Shown here: piece by piece, positions 6,948-15,307 of the stretch
Numbering within the stretch: the stretch's first letter is position 1
Layout: each line of letters starts with the position of its first letter
NCBI GenBank assembly: GCA_949927585.1
Contig: CATLFA010000012.1
Span: forward strand, 1 to 48,387
Direction of reading: 5' to 3'
Origin: an uncultured Clostridiaceae bacterium
GTDB taxonomy: Bacteria > Bacillota > Clostridia > TANB77 > CAG-508
Length of the DNA stretch: 48,387 nt
The notes under the pieces: model-generated
The model's database searches: none
Seen by the model: the letters and a program-made list of their open reading frames with translations, nothing else
Told to the model about the DNA's origin: nothing
Translations under genes and position numbers: made by a program

Positions 6948-8739
6948 AATTTGTTTCCTCCTTAACTTTTTGGTTTATATTTTTTGGTATTAATGTTAAA
7001 TTATCTATCATGTTTCCATTTTCAATATATGGGCAATTTATAACTCCATCTGTATAAAAATGTTTTTGCAATAGTTCTACATATTTTTCTAATTCTTCTT
7101 TTGAATATTCTCCTATTCCTTCATCTGAAAATACAAAATAGTTCTCTTTTAATTTTTCTAATTCTGTACTATCAATTGCTTCTTTATAAACAAATCCAAT
7201 ATTATTATTTTGCAAAATTCCATATAAATATTTTATATATGATTTGCTACTTTTGGAAATAAATTCTTCTGTAAATTTAACATTTGCTATTTCAATATCA
7301 TAATTTTTGTTTCTTTTTATTTCTATACAATCAATTAATCTTTTTATTAATTCTTGTTTTGTTTTTCGTTTTAGACTATTAAAAATAAATGTAAATGCAA
7401 CTTTGTTATTAGATATAACTTCGCCATTTTCTACATTACAATCTAACTTTTTTAATAGTTCTATGGTATAGTCTTTAAAATCATTATTTGGATCAATTTG
7501 TTCTCTTTTCTTACTCAAGTTTTCAATTTCTTTTTTAATTACATCATTTTTATGGTTAATTGTTTCTACATTTAAGGTTGAACTCAAATATAAATCTACT
7601 AACTTTTTCTCTTGCATTTTTAGTTTTTCAATTGCTTTTTCTATATTTTTAATGTCTTTTGTTTTAGTTGAATTACATACTATAATTTCACTATCCATCT
7701 CATACATATATCTTGTTAATTCATTTAAAACTCTAACTAATTTTTGTTCTATTTTATCTGAACTATAATGTAATCCTTTTGATTTACAATTAGGATTTTT
7801 GCAAGTTAAATGATAGTAAACTTTTTCTTTTGGTGTTCTACTATATTTAAAAGAATTTGTAGAAGATAATATTTTTCCACAAGTAGGACATCTCACAATT
7901 CCAGTAAATAAGTGGATATGTTCTCCATAATTGGAGTGTTTGTTTCTTTCTAATATTTTTCTTGTGATGTTCCATGTTTCAATATCTATAATTGGCTCAC
8001 AATAATTCTCAACTCTTAATATATCTTGTGGTTTTCTGCAATATTTACCATATTCAAATATACCAATATAAATAGAATTAGTAAGTATTTTATAAACTCT
8101 ATCACTTGTCCATTTTCCTGTTTTTAAATAAGCATTGCTATTTTTCATAACTGTTGCAATTCCTCTACTTGAATTACCTTGCTTACATAGTTCAAATATT
8201 TCTTTAACGACTTGTGCTTCAATAGGTTCTATTTCTAAATGACCTGTTTCTACATTTCTGATATAGCCATAAGGTGCTTTTGCTGGATGTACTTTTTCTA
8301 ATGCCATTTCTTCCATAGCTCTTTTTGTTCTTGCTCCAATTTCTTTTCTTTCTCGTTGACCAAATACTAAATTCATTCCAAATATCATTTCACCATTAGC
8401 AGTAGATACATCATAAGGCTCAAGTATCAGTTCAATTTTAACATCGTGTTCTTCACAATAATTGAGTAGCCAAAAGCCATCATAGTTATTTCTAGTTAAT
8501 CTATCTACTTTTATGGCAACTATTACTTCAATTTTATGTGATTTAATATCTTTTAAAATTCTTTGCATTTCTGGTCGCATTAAATCTTTTCCAGAATGTC
8601 CTGCATCATTGTATACATCTACAATATCGTAATTATTCTTTTCACAATATTCTTTTATCATTCGTAACTGTGAATCAATAGAATAGCCATTATCTCTTTG
8701 ATCATCTGTTGACACTCTTACATAAACTCCACATCTCAT
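6934..8739 (-). CDS. Large serine recombinase (site-specific integrase)
   Basis: Catalyses strand exchange between attachment sites through a 5'-phosphoserine link. The resolvase domain spans about residues 1-150, with catalytic Ser at about 10 in YVRVSTDDQ, arginines in VDRLTRN (about 98-105) and the helix with QRERKEIGARTKRAM. A recombinase domain follows (PYGYIRN onward), then a zinc ribbon with CPTCGK and CKNPNC (about 280-315) and a coiled coil (about 360-410). At 601 residues it is full length. ATG 8739 follows GAGGAGGG. It is the last but one gene of a minus-strand set (8809, 6934, 6705) reading away from the tRNA-Gly. No transposase or conjugation genes accompany it, so the element is reduced or its other end is not obvious. 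Confidence 0.92.
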   Translation of the reverse strand: MRCGVYVRVSTDDQRDNGYSIDSQLRMIKEYCEKNNYDIVDVYNDAGHSGKDLMRPEMQRILKDIKSHKIEVIVAIKVDRLTRNNYDGFWLLNYCEEHDVKIELILEPYDVSTANGEMIFGMNLVFGQRERKEIGARTKRAMEEMALEKVHPAKAPYGYIRNVETGHLEIEPIEAQVVKEIFELCKQGNSSRGIATVMKNSNAYLKTGKWTSDRVYKILTNSIYIGIFEYGKYCRKPQDILRVENYCEPIIDIETWNITRKILERNKHSNYGEHIHLFTGIVRCPTCGKILSSTNSFKYSRTPKEKVYYHLTCKNPNCKSKGLHYSSDKIEQKLVRVLNELTRYMYEMDSEIIVCNSTKTKDIKNIEKAIEKLKMQEKKLVDLYLSSTLNVETINHKNDVIKKEIENLSKKREQIDPNNDFKDYTIELLKKLDCNVENGEVISNNKVAFTFIFNSLKRKTKQELIKRLIDCIEIKRNKNYDIEIANVKFTEEFISKSSKSYIKYLYGILQNNNIGFVYKEAIDSTELEKLKENYFVFSDEGIGEYSKEELEKYVELLQKHFYTDGVINCPYIENGNMIDNLTLIPKNINQKVKEETNYEAS

Positions 8740-8808
8740 AAAATATTCCCTCCTATATCTCCTGTGAATTTTTTAAGGTTTTGTTAATCAAATTTTCAAA
8801 ATGTAAGA

Positions 8809-9093
8809 TTAACTTTTTAGTTTTATGAGAATTTGCTTAATTTCTTTGAGATTATACTTTTGATGATGTTCTTTGATGTAAAAGTTCTTATTAACTATTT
8901 CATTTACTTTATATTCAAATATAGTAAGAGTAGTAGGATATGTAATTAAATATTCAGTTGGTTCAATAAATTGTAAATTAGTAGCCTTTAAATGCTTAAT
9001 TTTACCATTTTTAACTGTATAGTTATAACTTTTAATAATTTCTAGTATTTCATCATTTGCCTTTAATTCTTGTATTACTTCAAACTCAAACAT
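8809..9093 (-). CDS. Hypothetical protein, 94 aa
   Basis: Begins MFEFEVIQELKAND, with AAAGGAGG well placed upstream of ATG 9093. Small soluble protein, no motif recognised. It is the first gene after the tRNA-Gly terminator on the minus strand and precedes the serine recombinase by 69 bases; probably part of the same mobile unit. Confidence 0.5.
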   Translation of the reverse strand: MFEFEVIQELKANDEILEIIKSYNYTVKNGKIKHLKATNLQFIEPTEYLITYPTTLTIFEYKVNEIVNKNFYIKEHHQKYNLKEIKQILIKLKS

Positions 9094-9141
9094 AAAAAAT
9101 GTCCTCCTTTCTGGAAAGAGAACATTTTAATTATAGATATG

Positions 9142-9177
9142 AAAAAACAACCTACAAACTTTATAGTTCGTAAGTTG
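9142..9177 (-). terminator. Terminator of the tRNA-Gly transcript
   Basis: On the minus strand CAACTTAC pairs with GTAGGTTG and is followed by TTTTTTC. It starts nine bases after the CCA end of the tRNA, so the tRNA is its own transcription unit. Confidence 0.75.
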
Positions 9178-9185
9178 CTATAAAC

Positions 9186-9259
<74 letters not shown>

Positions 9260-9273
9260 AACTTCTAATATTT

Positions 9274-9302
9274 ATTATATAATATATAATACTGTTTGGC
9301 AA
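9274..9302 (-). promoter_or_regulatory. Promoter of the tRNA-Gly gene
   Basis: Minus strand: TTGCCA (9302-9297), 17 bases, TATAAT (9279-9274), ending 14 bases before the first base of the tRNA. Confidence 0.75.
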
Positions 9303-9440
9303 TATTTATTCAGATTTTATTTTCATAAAATTAATAAATATATATTTTAGACATTTAATATTTTAACTAATTTAAAAAATATTAATAAAAAGTATTGTTT
9401 TTTTATAAAATTTAATATAATATGTATGTAAATAAAATAG

Positions 9441-9583
9441 TTAAAAGGGAGTAGCTTAAAAACTACTAATCAACATCACGGCAATAAATGCATGGTTAGT
9501 AACCTTATATATAGGTAAGCAAGACTTTTAAAGAAGGAGGTACATTAGAAATGTAAAAAGATTCTTTAAAAGTTTTGCTTTTT
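9441..9583 (+). promoter_or_regulatory. yybP-ykoY (Mn2+) riboswitch with terminator
   Basis: The leader carries the hallmarks of the yybP-ykoY family: AAAGGGAGTAGC at the start, ATCAACATCACGGC in the first conserved loop region, TAACC...GGTAAGCAAGAC in the second. It is followed by a long stem: AGACTTTTAAAGAA pairs with TTCTTTAAAAGTTTT, then a T-run. In the characterised family members Mn2+ binding opens the terminator and turns on Mn2+ exporters, including P-type ATPases. A promoter is visible upstream with TATAAT at 9416-9421 and a TATTGT or TTGTTT -35 near 9393-9400. It controls the ATPase gene at 9720. Confidence 0.85.
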
Positions 9584-9719
9584 ATATTGTAAGAATTTTT
9601 AATGTAATAAAGAAGAAACTTACAATATAATTTTTAGATTAAAAAACTGTAATAGAATAATTAAGTACAGTTTATTAAATCTACTTTTGTATATAATAAT
9701 GTTAAAGGAGAGGATTTAT

Positions 9720-12536
9720 TTGAACGAAACATGGTTTAATAAAAGCACAGAAGAAACTTGTGAAATATTACAAACTAATATAAATACAGGTTTAGATAAT
9801 GAACAAATACAAGAAAAAATAAATAAATATGGCGAAAATAAACTAAAAGAAAAGAAGAAAAAAAGCCTAGCTATAAAATTTTTAGAACAATTTAAAGATT
9901 TTATGATAATAGTATTAATTATAGCAGCCCTTATATCAGGAGCAGTTGGAATAGCTGAAGGAGAGGGAATAACTGATACTATTATAATATTAATAGTAGT
10001 TATAGTTAACGCAATTATAGGGGTAACACAAGAAAATAAAGCAGAAAAATCTTTAGAAGCTCTGCAAAAGTTAAGTAGTCATGCAGCTAAAGTTATAAGA
10101 AATGGTGAATTAATTGTTATTCCATCAAGTAATTTAGTACCAGGAGATATAGTAGTTTTAGAAACAGGAGATTATGTACCAGCAGATTTAAGAATAATAG
10201 AAGCCATAAACTTAAAATCTCAAGAAGCAAGTTTAACAGGAGAGTCGGTTCCAGTTGAGAAGAATGCAGAAAGAATAGAACAAGATAAAGTAGATATAGG
10301 AGATAGAAACAACATGTTATTTTCTTCTAGCCTAATTACCTATGGTAGAGGAAAAGGAATAGTTGTAGAAACAGGAATGAACACGCAAGTAGGTAAAATA
10401 GCAGGGATTTTAAGTGAAACTGGGGATAATGAAACACCACTTCAAAATAGATTAAATAAATTAGGTAAAACTCTAGGAATAGTAGCCCTATTAATATGTG
10501 TAGTTATATTTATAATAGGAATATTATATGGAAAAAATTGGATACAAATGTTTATGACAGCTGTAAGCTTAGCAGTAGCAGCAATACCAGAAGGGTTAGC
10601 AGCAGTATCAACAATTGTATTAGCAATTGGTGTACAAAGAATGGTTAAGAAAAATGCAATAGTAAAAAAACTTCCAGCGGTAGAAACATTAGGAAGTAGC
10701 ACAGTAATATGTTCAGACAAAACAGGAACATTAACACAAAACAAAATGACAGTACAAAAAATATTTACAGATAATGAAATTATGGACATAGAAACTTTAG
10801 AAAAAGTAGATACAGATATAACAAAAATTTCAGAGCTAGAAAGATTAGTTCACATTTCAATGTTATGTAATGATACAAAAATAACAACAGAAAATAAATT
10901 AACAGGAGACCCAACAGAAACAGCTTTAGTAGACATGGGATTTAAGCTAGCATTTGAACCATCAATATATGAGCAATACCCTAGAATATCAGAACTGCCA
11001 TTTGACTCAGAAAGAAAGCTAATGACAACAGTTCATAAAGTAGGCGAAAAATATTTAGTATATACAAAAGGTGGAGTAGATGAACTTTTAGCAAGATGTA
11101 ATTCATATATAGTAGATGGAAATATAAAACAAGATTTACAAGAATATAAAAATGTAATATCAAGAAAAAATGAAGAAATGGCAAAAGAAGCTTTAAGAGT
11201 ACTTGCTTTTGGTTACAAAGAACTAGACCATATACCATCAAAAGAAGAAATAAAATATATAGAAAAAGACTTAATATATGTAGGAATGGTAGGAATGATA
11301 GATCCACCAAGGCAAGAAGCAAAACTAGCAGTAGAAAAATGTAAAAAAGCAGGAATAAAAACAGTAATGATCACAGGAGACCACAAAATTACAGCAATAG
11401 CAATAGCAAAAAAATTAGGAATACTAGAAAATGAAGATGAAGCAATAACAGGTAGTGAACTTGAAAAAATGAGTCAAGAAGACTTAGAAAAAAATGTACG
11501 AAAATATAGTGTATATGCAAGGGTAAGTCCAGAACACAAAGTAAGAATAGTAAAAGCATGGCAAAAAAATGGTGAAATAGTAGCAATGACAGGAGATGGA
11601 GTAAACGATAGTCCAGCCTTAAAAACAGCAGACATAGGTTGCAGTATGGGAATGGTAGGAACAGATGTAGCAAAAGAAGCATCAGATGTAATACTAACAG
11701 ATGATAATTTTGCAACAGTAGTATCAGCAGTAGAAGAAGGCAGACGTATATATGATAATATACTAAAAGCAATACAATTTCTACTTTCAAGTAATGTTGG
11801 CGAAATAGTAGTATTATTTGTAGCAATATTAATAACACCATGGCTAGGAAAAATATTTAATATAGATATAAATTTAATAGAAGTATTACTTCCAATTCAC
11901 ATTTTATGGATAAACCTAGTAACAGATTCGTTACCAGCCTTAGCCTTAGCCTTTGACCCAGCAGAAAAAGATATAATGGAAAGAAAACCAATAGACAGTA
12001 AAAAAGGTATATTTACAAAAGGAATGAGTTTAAGAGTAATATACCAAGGTATAATGATTGGATTAATAACTTTAGCAGCATTTATTATAGGCCTTGCAAC
12101 ACCAGAAGATAAACTACCAACAATGCTCCAATATGAAAATAAAATTATATCAGTAGAAGAAATACAAAATATAGATGAAGTTCTAGCAAATGGTGGTAAA
12201 TATATAGAAAAACAAGAAGTAAAAGTAGAAATAGGTCAGGCAATGGCATTTACAGTTCTAGCATTATCAGAGCTAGTACATGTATTTAATATAAGAAACA
12301 ATAAAAAGTCAATATTTAAAACAGGAATATTAGGAAACCCAAAATTATTATTAGCAGTTGGTGTATCAGCAATTTTAATGCTAGTAATTTTAATAGTGCC
12401 AGCGTTAAGACATATATTTAGCATCCCAATATTACCAATAGGAAATATACTAGAAATAATAGCATTAGTATTCTCACCAATTATAATAGTAGAAATATTT
12501 AAATTATTAAAAATAAATACATCAAAAGATGAATAA
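9720..12536 (+). CDS. P-type cation ATPase (Ca2+/Mn2+ exporter type)
   Basis: A 938-residue type II P-type ATPase that pumps divalent cations out of the cytoplasm. Visible in order: N-terminal cation ATPase domain (ETWFNKSTEETCEIL), LTGES actuator motif, AAIPEGLAAV in helix M4, phosphorylation site SDKTGTLTQNK (Asp at about 333), TGD and MTGDGVNDSPAL hinge motifs (about 625), and M6 WINLVTDSLPALALAFDP. The M4 Glu and M6 Asn/Asp of one ion site are present. The start is TTG 9720, nine bases after AAAGGAG; an upstream in-frame ATG at 9687 lies before that site. The yybP-ykoY riboswitch in front argues for Mn2+ as the physiological substrate, by analogy with YoaB and pneumococcal MgtA; Ca2+ remains possible. 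Confidence 0.93.
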   Translation: MNETWFNKSTEETCEILQTNINTGLDNEQIQEKINKYGENKLKEKKKKSLAIKFLEQFKDFMIIVLIIAALISGAVGIAEGEGITDTIIILIVVIVNAIIGVTQENKAEKSLEALQKLSSHAAKVIRNGELIVIPSSNLVPGDIVVLETGDYVPADLRIIEAINLKSQEASLTGESVPVEKNAERIEQDKVDIGDRNNMLFSSSLITYGRGKGIVVETGMNTQVGKIAGILSETGDNETPLQNRLNKLGKTLGIVALLICVVIFIIGILYGKNWIQMFMTAVSLAVAAIPEGLAAVSTIVLAIGVQRMVKKNAIVKKLPAVETLGSSTVICSDKTGTLTQNKMTVQKIFTDNEIMDIETLEKVDTDITKISELERLVHISMLCNDTKITTENKLTGDPTETALVDMGFKLAFEPSIYEQYPRISELPFDSERKLMTTVHKVGEKYLVYTKGGVDELLARCNSYIVDGNIKQDLQEYKNVISRKNEEMAKEALRVLAFGYKELDHIPSKEEIKYIEKDLIYVGMVGMIDPPRQEAKLAVEKCKKAGIKTVMITGDHKITAIAIAKKLGILENEDEAITGSELEKMSQEDLEKNVRKYSVYARVSPEHKVRIVKAWQKNGEIVAMTGDGVNDSPALKTADIGCSMGMVGTDVAKEASDVILTDDNFATVVSAVEEGRRIYDNILKAIQFLLSSNVGEIVVLFVAILITPWLGKIFNIDINLIEVLLPIHILWINLVTDSLPALALAFDPAEKDIMERKPIDSKKGIFTKGMSLRVIYQGIMIGLITLAAFIIGLATPEDKLPTMLQYENKIISVEEIQNIDEVLANGGKYIEKQEVKVEIGQAMAFTVLALSELVHVFNIRNNKKSIFKTGILGNPKLLLAVGVSAILMLVILIVPALRHIFSIPILPIGNILEIIALVFSPIIIVEIFKLLKINTSKDE

Positions 12537-12560
12537 AGTAGAAAATTTTATAAAAATTGT

Positions 12561-12609
12561 AGGGCTTAATCGGTAAGGAATACCATATAGGAATACCGAA
12601 TTACGCCCT
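12561..12609. repeat. Palindromic repeat, copy 1 (AGGGCTTAATCGGT...GCCCT)
   Basis: Imperfect hairpin of about 49 bases starting AGGGCTTAATCGGT and closing with ACCGAATTACGCCCT. A second copy with the same outer arms lies at 47374-47422. It probably also ends ATPase transcription. Confidence 0.6.
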
Positions 12610-12657
12610 TTATATAACATAAAAATTGTAAAAAAATGAAAAAATAAGGAAAAACAC

Positions 12658-12686
12658 TTGAAAAAATTAACATAATATGATATTCT
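12658..12686 (+). promoter_or_regulatory. Promoter of the KH-protein gene
   Basis: TTGAAA, 17 bases, TATTCT. The spacer contains TAACATAATATG, also present in the spacer of the promoter at 27546-27574. Confidence 0.65.
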
Positions 12687-12739
12687 ATATACAGAGAAAC
12701 TTATTAACAATTTAACACCTTTCATAAGGAGGACGTAAC

Positions 12740-13519
12740 ATGAAGAAGACGAACAACAACATAACCAAGGCAACTGGCGCAAAGGCAAAAGCAGCAAACA
12801 CGGTGGCGGCAAGAATGGCAAAGGTAACGAGACCGAGAACAACCAATAAGGCAAACTTACCGCAATGCTTCCTGAATGAAGGCGAAAACTTTACTTGGTT
12901 AGCCACAGGCGGCGTAGCTGTTGAAAATCGGTTACCGTATGTAGCATCTAAGTATGAGGGTGCTCTGAAGGAAAACGGAATTCCTTACCGGTATGCATAT
13001 ATTCCTGACAAATATAATGAAGGAGAGCAGTTTGCGGTATGTGAGTACTGGAATCCTGAATGCCCGATGCAGGAAAAGATACTTCCGGTGTACATTGAGT
13101 CAAAGAATTGTGATGACATGTATCTGTTTACAGGAGAATATGTAACAAGGCAGGTGGTTTCCGGCAAGGTTGCGCATATGGCAAACAAGATTGAGTCAGT
13201 AGTCAAGTATGCATGCGCCAAAGCCGATTTGGATGGCAAAATTGCAACTGTGGTACGCAGAAGCAAAAAGTCTCCTCAGGAAGTAAACCTCGAGAGCGCA
13301 GACGGAGGCTCTATCAAGATTTTGCAGGCATACAAAGAGAACGGGGAGCCGACAGGAGTATGTGGTATGTTCGACATGAACGAAGTGGCGAAAATCCACT
13401 ACATTGAAATGCATGTTCCCAAAAATCTTGCAGGAGCAGTAATCGGAAAGGGTGGCCAGAACAAGAAGTTTTGGGATGAGCTGTTAGGTGGAAAGAATGT
13501 GGTAATTGTTGCTGAATAG
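12740..13519 (+). CDS. KH-domain RNA-binding protein, 259 aa, atypical codon use
   Basis: The C-terminal 45 residues form a KH-type fold with the GxxG loop in IGKGGQN, preceded by IHYIEMHVPKNLAGAV; this binds single-stranded RNA or DNA in known KH proteins. The first 40 residues are rich in Lys, Arg, Ala and Thr and look disordered and nucleic-acid binding. The middle (about 45-190) is not recognised. ATG 12740 follows AAGGAGG. GC content and codon choice (CCG, CGG, GGC, CTG) differ sharply from the ATPase before it and the lysozyme-like gene after it. Two in-frame CGG codons (12929 and 12989) must be read as triplets for this ORF to stay open. Own promoter and terminator. Probably acquired or under different selection. 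Confidence 0.75.
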   Translation: MKKTNNNITKATGAKAKAANTVAARMAKVTRPRTTNKANLPQCFLNEGENFTWLATGGVAVENRLPYVASKYEGALKENGIPYRYAYIPDKYNEGEQFAVCEYWNPECPMQEKILPVYIESKNCDDMYLFTGEYVTRQVVSGKVAHMANKIESVVKYACAKADLDGKIATVVRRSKKSPQEVNLESADGGSIKILQAYKENGEPTGVCGMFDMNEVAKIHYIEMHVPKNLAGAVIGKGGQNKKFWDELLGGKNVVIVAE

Positions 13520-13537
13520 TAACAACAACCAAAAGAG

Positions 13538-13566
13538 CCGAGTTGTATTTATACAACTCGGTTTTT
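13538..13566 (+). terminator. Terminator of the KH-protein gene
   Basis: CCGAGTTGTAT pairs with ATACAACTCGG, followed by TTTTT. Confidence 0.9.
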
Positions 13567-13617
13567 CCTGTTTTATAAAAAAGTATGGCATTTATCTATT
13601 TTTTCAAGTATGAAAAT

Positions 13618-13646
13618 TTGACAATAATTGGAAAATATGCTATAAT
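13618..13646 (+). promoter_or_regulatory. Promoter of the lysozyme-like gene
   Basis: TTGACA, 17 bases, TATAAT: consensus sigma-A promoter 50 bases before the start codon. Confidence 0.75.
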
Positions 13647-13695
13647 TAATCAGTGGCGCAAATAAAAAAGGCGTCAGAAAGGATGTTAAATTAAA

Positions 13696-14439
13696 ATGAA
13701 AGATAGTAAAAGTGCCCTGAAAATTAAGCAACTAATTAGTGTGTTTCTTATAATAATGACACTAGGTACATACATAGGGCTATTTAGAACTAACGAAAGA
13801 GAAATACAAATTTCAAAATTTGAAACAAAAAAAGAAGTAGAAAAATTAGAAGAAGAGCAACAAATTATAGAAATAGCACAAGAAAAAAGTTATGAAAGAG
13901 AAATAAAAGTAACATCAAGATCAGAAGCAAACAGAAATAAAAATGAAAATGAAATACCACAAGCAGTAGTAAAATATAAAAAAATAGAAGAAATTACAAT
14001 ATCAAGAGATATGGATTTAACTATAAGATGTGGAATATCAAGAGAAGACTTTATAAAATTAATGCAAAATATGAAGGTTGACTATTCAGGATTTTTTGCA
14101 AAAAATGCAGGAATAATATATGACTTATGTGAAAAATATGAAATAAATGAAATATTCTTCTGTGGACTAATTGCAGCAGAATCAGGATGGAATATAGCTT
14201 CAAGTCATAGAAATACACATAATTATATAAGTATGATGTCAAGCAAAGGTTTAATAAAATATTCATCAGATGAAGAAGGATTAGAAGCAGCAACTAAATT
14301 ATTACACAATAAATACTTAACTAAAGGAGGTTCTTGTTACTCTGGTAAAACACTATCAGCAATACAAAAACGTTTCTGCCCAAACTCAAATACATGGGTT
14401 GGATTAGTATTTGGATGTATGAAACAAGTAGTAAAATAA
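13696..14439 (+). CDS. Membrane-anchored lysozyme-fold peptidoglycan hydrolase (putative)
   Basis: A 247-residue protein with an N-terminal membrane helix (about 12-29), a charged stalk with coiled-coil character (about 35-75) and a C-terminal domain (about 120-247). That domain looks like a glucosaminidase/lytic transglycosylase-type lysozyme fold: FFCGLIAAESGWNIASS carries the likely catalytic Glu, and HNYISMMSS and EEGLEAATKLLHNKYL resemble the substrate-cleft motifs of such enzymes. It would act on cell wall glycan outside the membrane. Codon use is host-like. The ATG follows GAAAGGATG by ten bases. Enzyme class is inferred from motifs. Confidence 0.65.
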   Translation: MKDSKSALKIKQLISVFLIIMTLGTYIGLFRTNEREIQISKFETKKEVEKLEEEQQIIEIAQEKSYEREIKVTSRSEANRNKNENEIPQAVVKYKKIEEITISRDMDLTIRCGISREDFIKLMQNMKVDYSGFFAKNAGIIYDLCEKYEINEIFFCGLIAAESGWNIASSHRNTHNYISMMSSKGLIKYSSDEEGLEAATKLLHNKYLTKGGSCYSGKTLSAIQKRFCPNSNTWVGLVFGCMKQVVK

Positions 14440-14475
14440 AATACATAAATTTCCAAAAAAAATTACTAAAAAATA

Positions 14476-14504
14476 TTGACATAATTTTTTGCAATTTGTA
14501 TAAT
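14476..14504 (+). promoter_or_regulatory. Promoter of the ToxI-ToxN locus
   Basis: TTGACA, 17 bases, TATAAT: a perfect sigma-A promoter placed to transcribe the ToxI repeats, as in known type III loci. Confidence 0.85.
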
Positions 14505-14531
14505 ATAATAAAAGTAACTAAAAAAGTTATT

Positions 14532-14640
14532 AAAAGAGGTGTACTGCTACCAAAAGTGCAGAGCTTTAAAAGAGGTATATCACTACCAATAAAAGTGAAG
14601 TTTTAAAAGAGGTGTACTGCTACCAAAAGTGCAGAGCTTT
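14532..14640 (+). ncRNA. toxI: ToxI-type antitoxin RNA: three tandem 36/37-base repeats
   Basis: Three head-to-tail units start at 14532, 14568 and 14605. Each begins AAAAGAGGT and ends in a CTTT or GTTTT tract. Units 1 and 3 are identical. Unit 2 differs, but its inner stem changes in a compensating way (CTGC/GCAG in units 1 and 3, CACT/AGTG in unit 2), and GGT...ACC is kept, consistent with the pseudoknotted ToxI fold. Between a consensus promoter and a terminator, directly before toxN. In known systems ToxN cuts the precursor into single repeats, which bind and inhibit the toxin. Repeat length and number resemble the Bacillus thuringiensis ToxIN type. Confidence 0.88.
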
Positions 14641-14643
14641 AAA

Positions 14644-14687
14644 AGACAAAATAGGGGCTAACAAAAATGTTAGCTCTTATTTTGTCT
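14644..14687 (+). terminator. Leaky terminator between ToxI and toxN
   Basis: GGGGCTAAC pairs with GTTAGCTCT, extended by AGACAAAATA and TATTTTGTCT; the U-rich strand acts as tail. In type III systems this terminator sets the excess of antitoxin RNA over toxin mRNA. Confidence 0.8.
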
Positions 14688-14712
14688 AAAAAATATTTTA
14701 AAGGAGGATAAA

Positions 14713-15249
14713 ATGGATAAAAAACTAAACTTTTATGAGGTAAAGGATGAGTATATAGAATATTTATCAAAATACGATTCAAATATTATGAATTCAAAAA
14801 TTAAAGAAAGGAAATTTAAAAGAAAGTATATAGGAATATTATTTGAGATTAATAATGTTTTGTATATAGCACCATTATCAAGTTATAAGGAAAAACATAA
14901 TAAAATGAAAGAAAGAATAGATTTTATAAAAATAGGAAATAAATCAGTAATTAATTTAAATAATATGTTCCCAGTAAATGAAAAAAATATAGAAAGAGTA
15001 GATATTGAAAGAGAAAGAGATGAAAATTATAGGCAATTATTAAGAAATGAATATAATTTATGTGTTCCTAAATTTAAAAGAGTTATTAAAAACGCAAATG
15101 CTTTATATAAACAAGTGGTAAAATATAACATGCCAATAAAACAAAGATGTTGTAATTTTAAGTTTTTAGAGAGTATATGTATAGAATATAATAAAAATGA
15201 CTGCAATTATAATATAAAAAATAAACATAAAAGGTATAAAAAATATTGA
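14713..15249 (+). CDS. toxN: ToxN-like type III toxin (endoribonuclease)
   Basis: A 178-residue protein of the ToxN/AbiQ family, an MazF/Kid-fold RNA endonuclease that halts growth, typically during phage infection. Visible family features: FYEV..EYIEYLSKYD at the N-terminus, RKYIGILFEINNVLYIAPLSS (about 37-57), the active-site stretch PLSSYKEKH (54-62) equivalent to PLTSPKKWH of the Pectobacterium protein (Ser/Thr and Lys kept), INLNNMFPV, and a C-terminal CNFKFLESICIEY. It has a lysine-rich tail beyond the usual end (about 160-178). ATG 14713 follows AAGGAGG. ToxI repeats and a terminator stand directly upstream. Host-like codon use. Together this is a complete type III toxin-antitoxin locus. 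Confidence 0.9.
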   Translation: MDKKLNFYEVKDEYIEYLSKYDSNIMNSKIKERKFKRKYIGILFEINNVLYIAPLSSYKEKHNKMKERIDFIKIGNKSVINLNNMFPVNEKNIERVDIERERDENYRQLLRNEYNLCVPKFKRVIKNANALYKQVVKYNMPIKQRCCNFKFLESICIEYNKNDCNYNIKNKHKRYKKY

Positions 15250-15307
15250 TAAATATATTCCATACTGATATAATAAAATAAATTTAAAAGGAAGGAAGAA
15301 AATTAAA

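Noticed and set aside
10981..11841. Leu-rich minus-strand ORFs opposite the ATPase, and similar ones opposite other genes
   Set aside because: Leucine/valine-rich shadows arising from A-rich coding strands; no ribosome binding sites.
12522..12906. Minus-strand ORFs across the start of the KH gene
   Set aside because: They run against the KH gene and its promoter without start signals.
14532..14640. Tandem 36/37-base repeats as a CRISPR array
   Set aside because: The units adjoin with no spacers, show compensatory stem changes and precede a ToxN gene, so they are a type III antitoxin.
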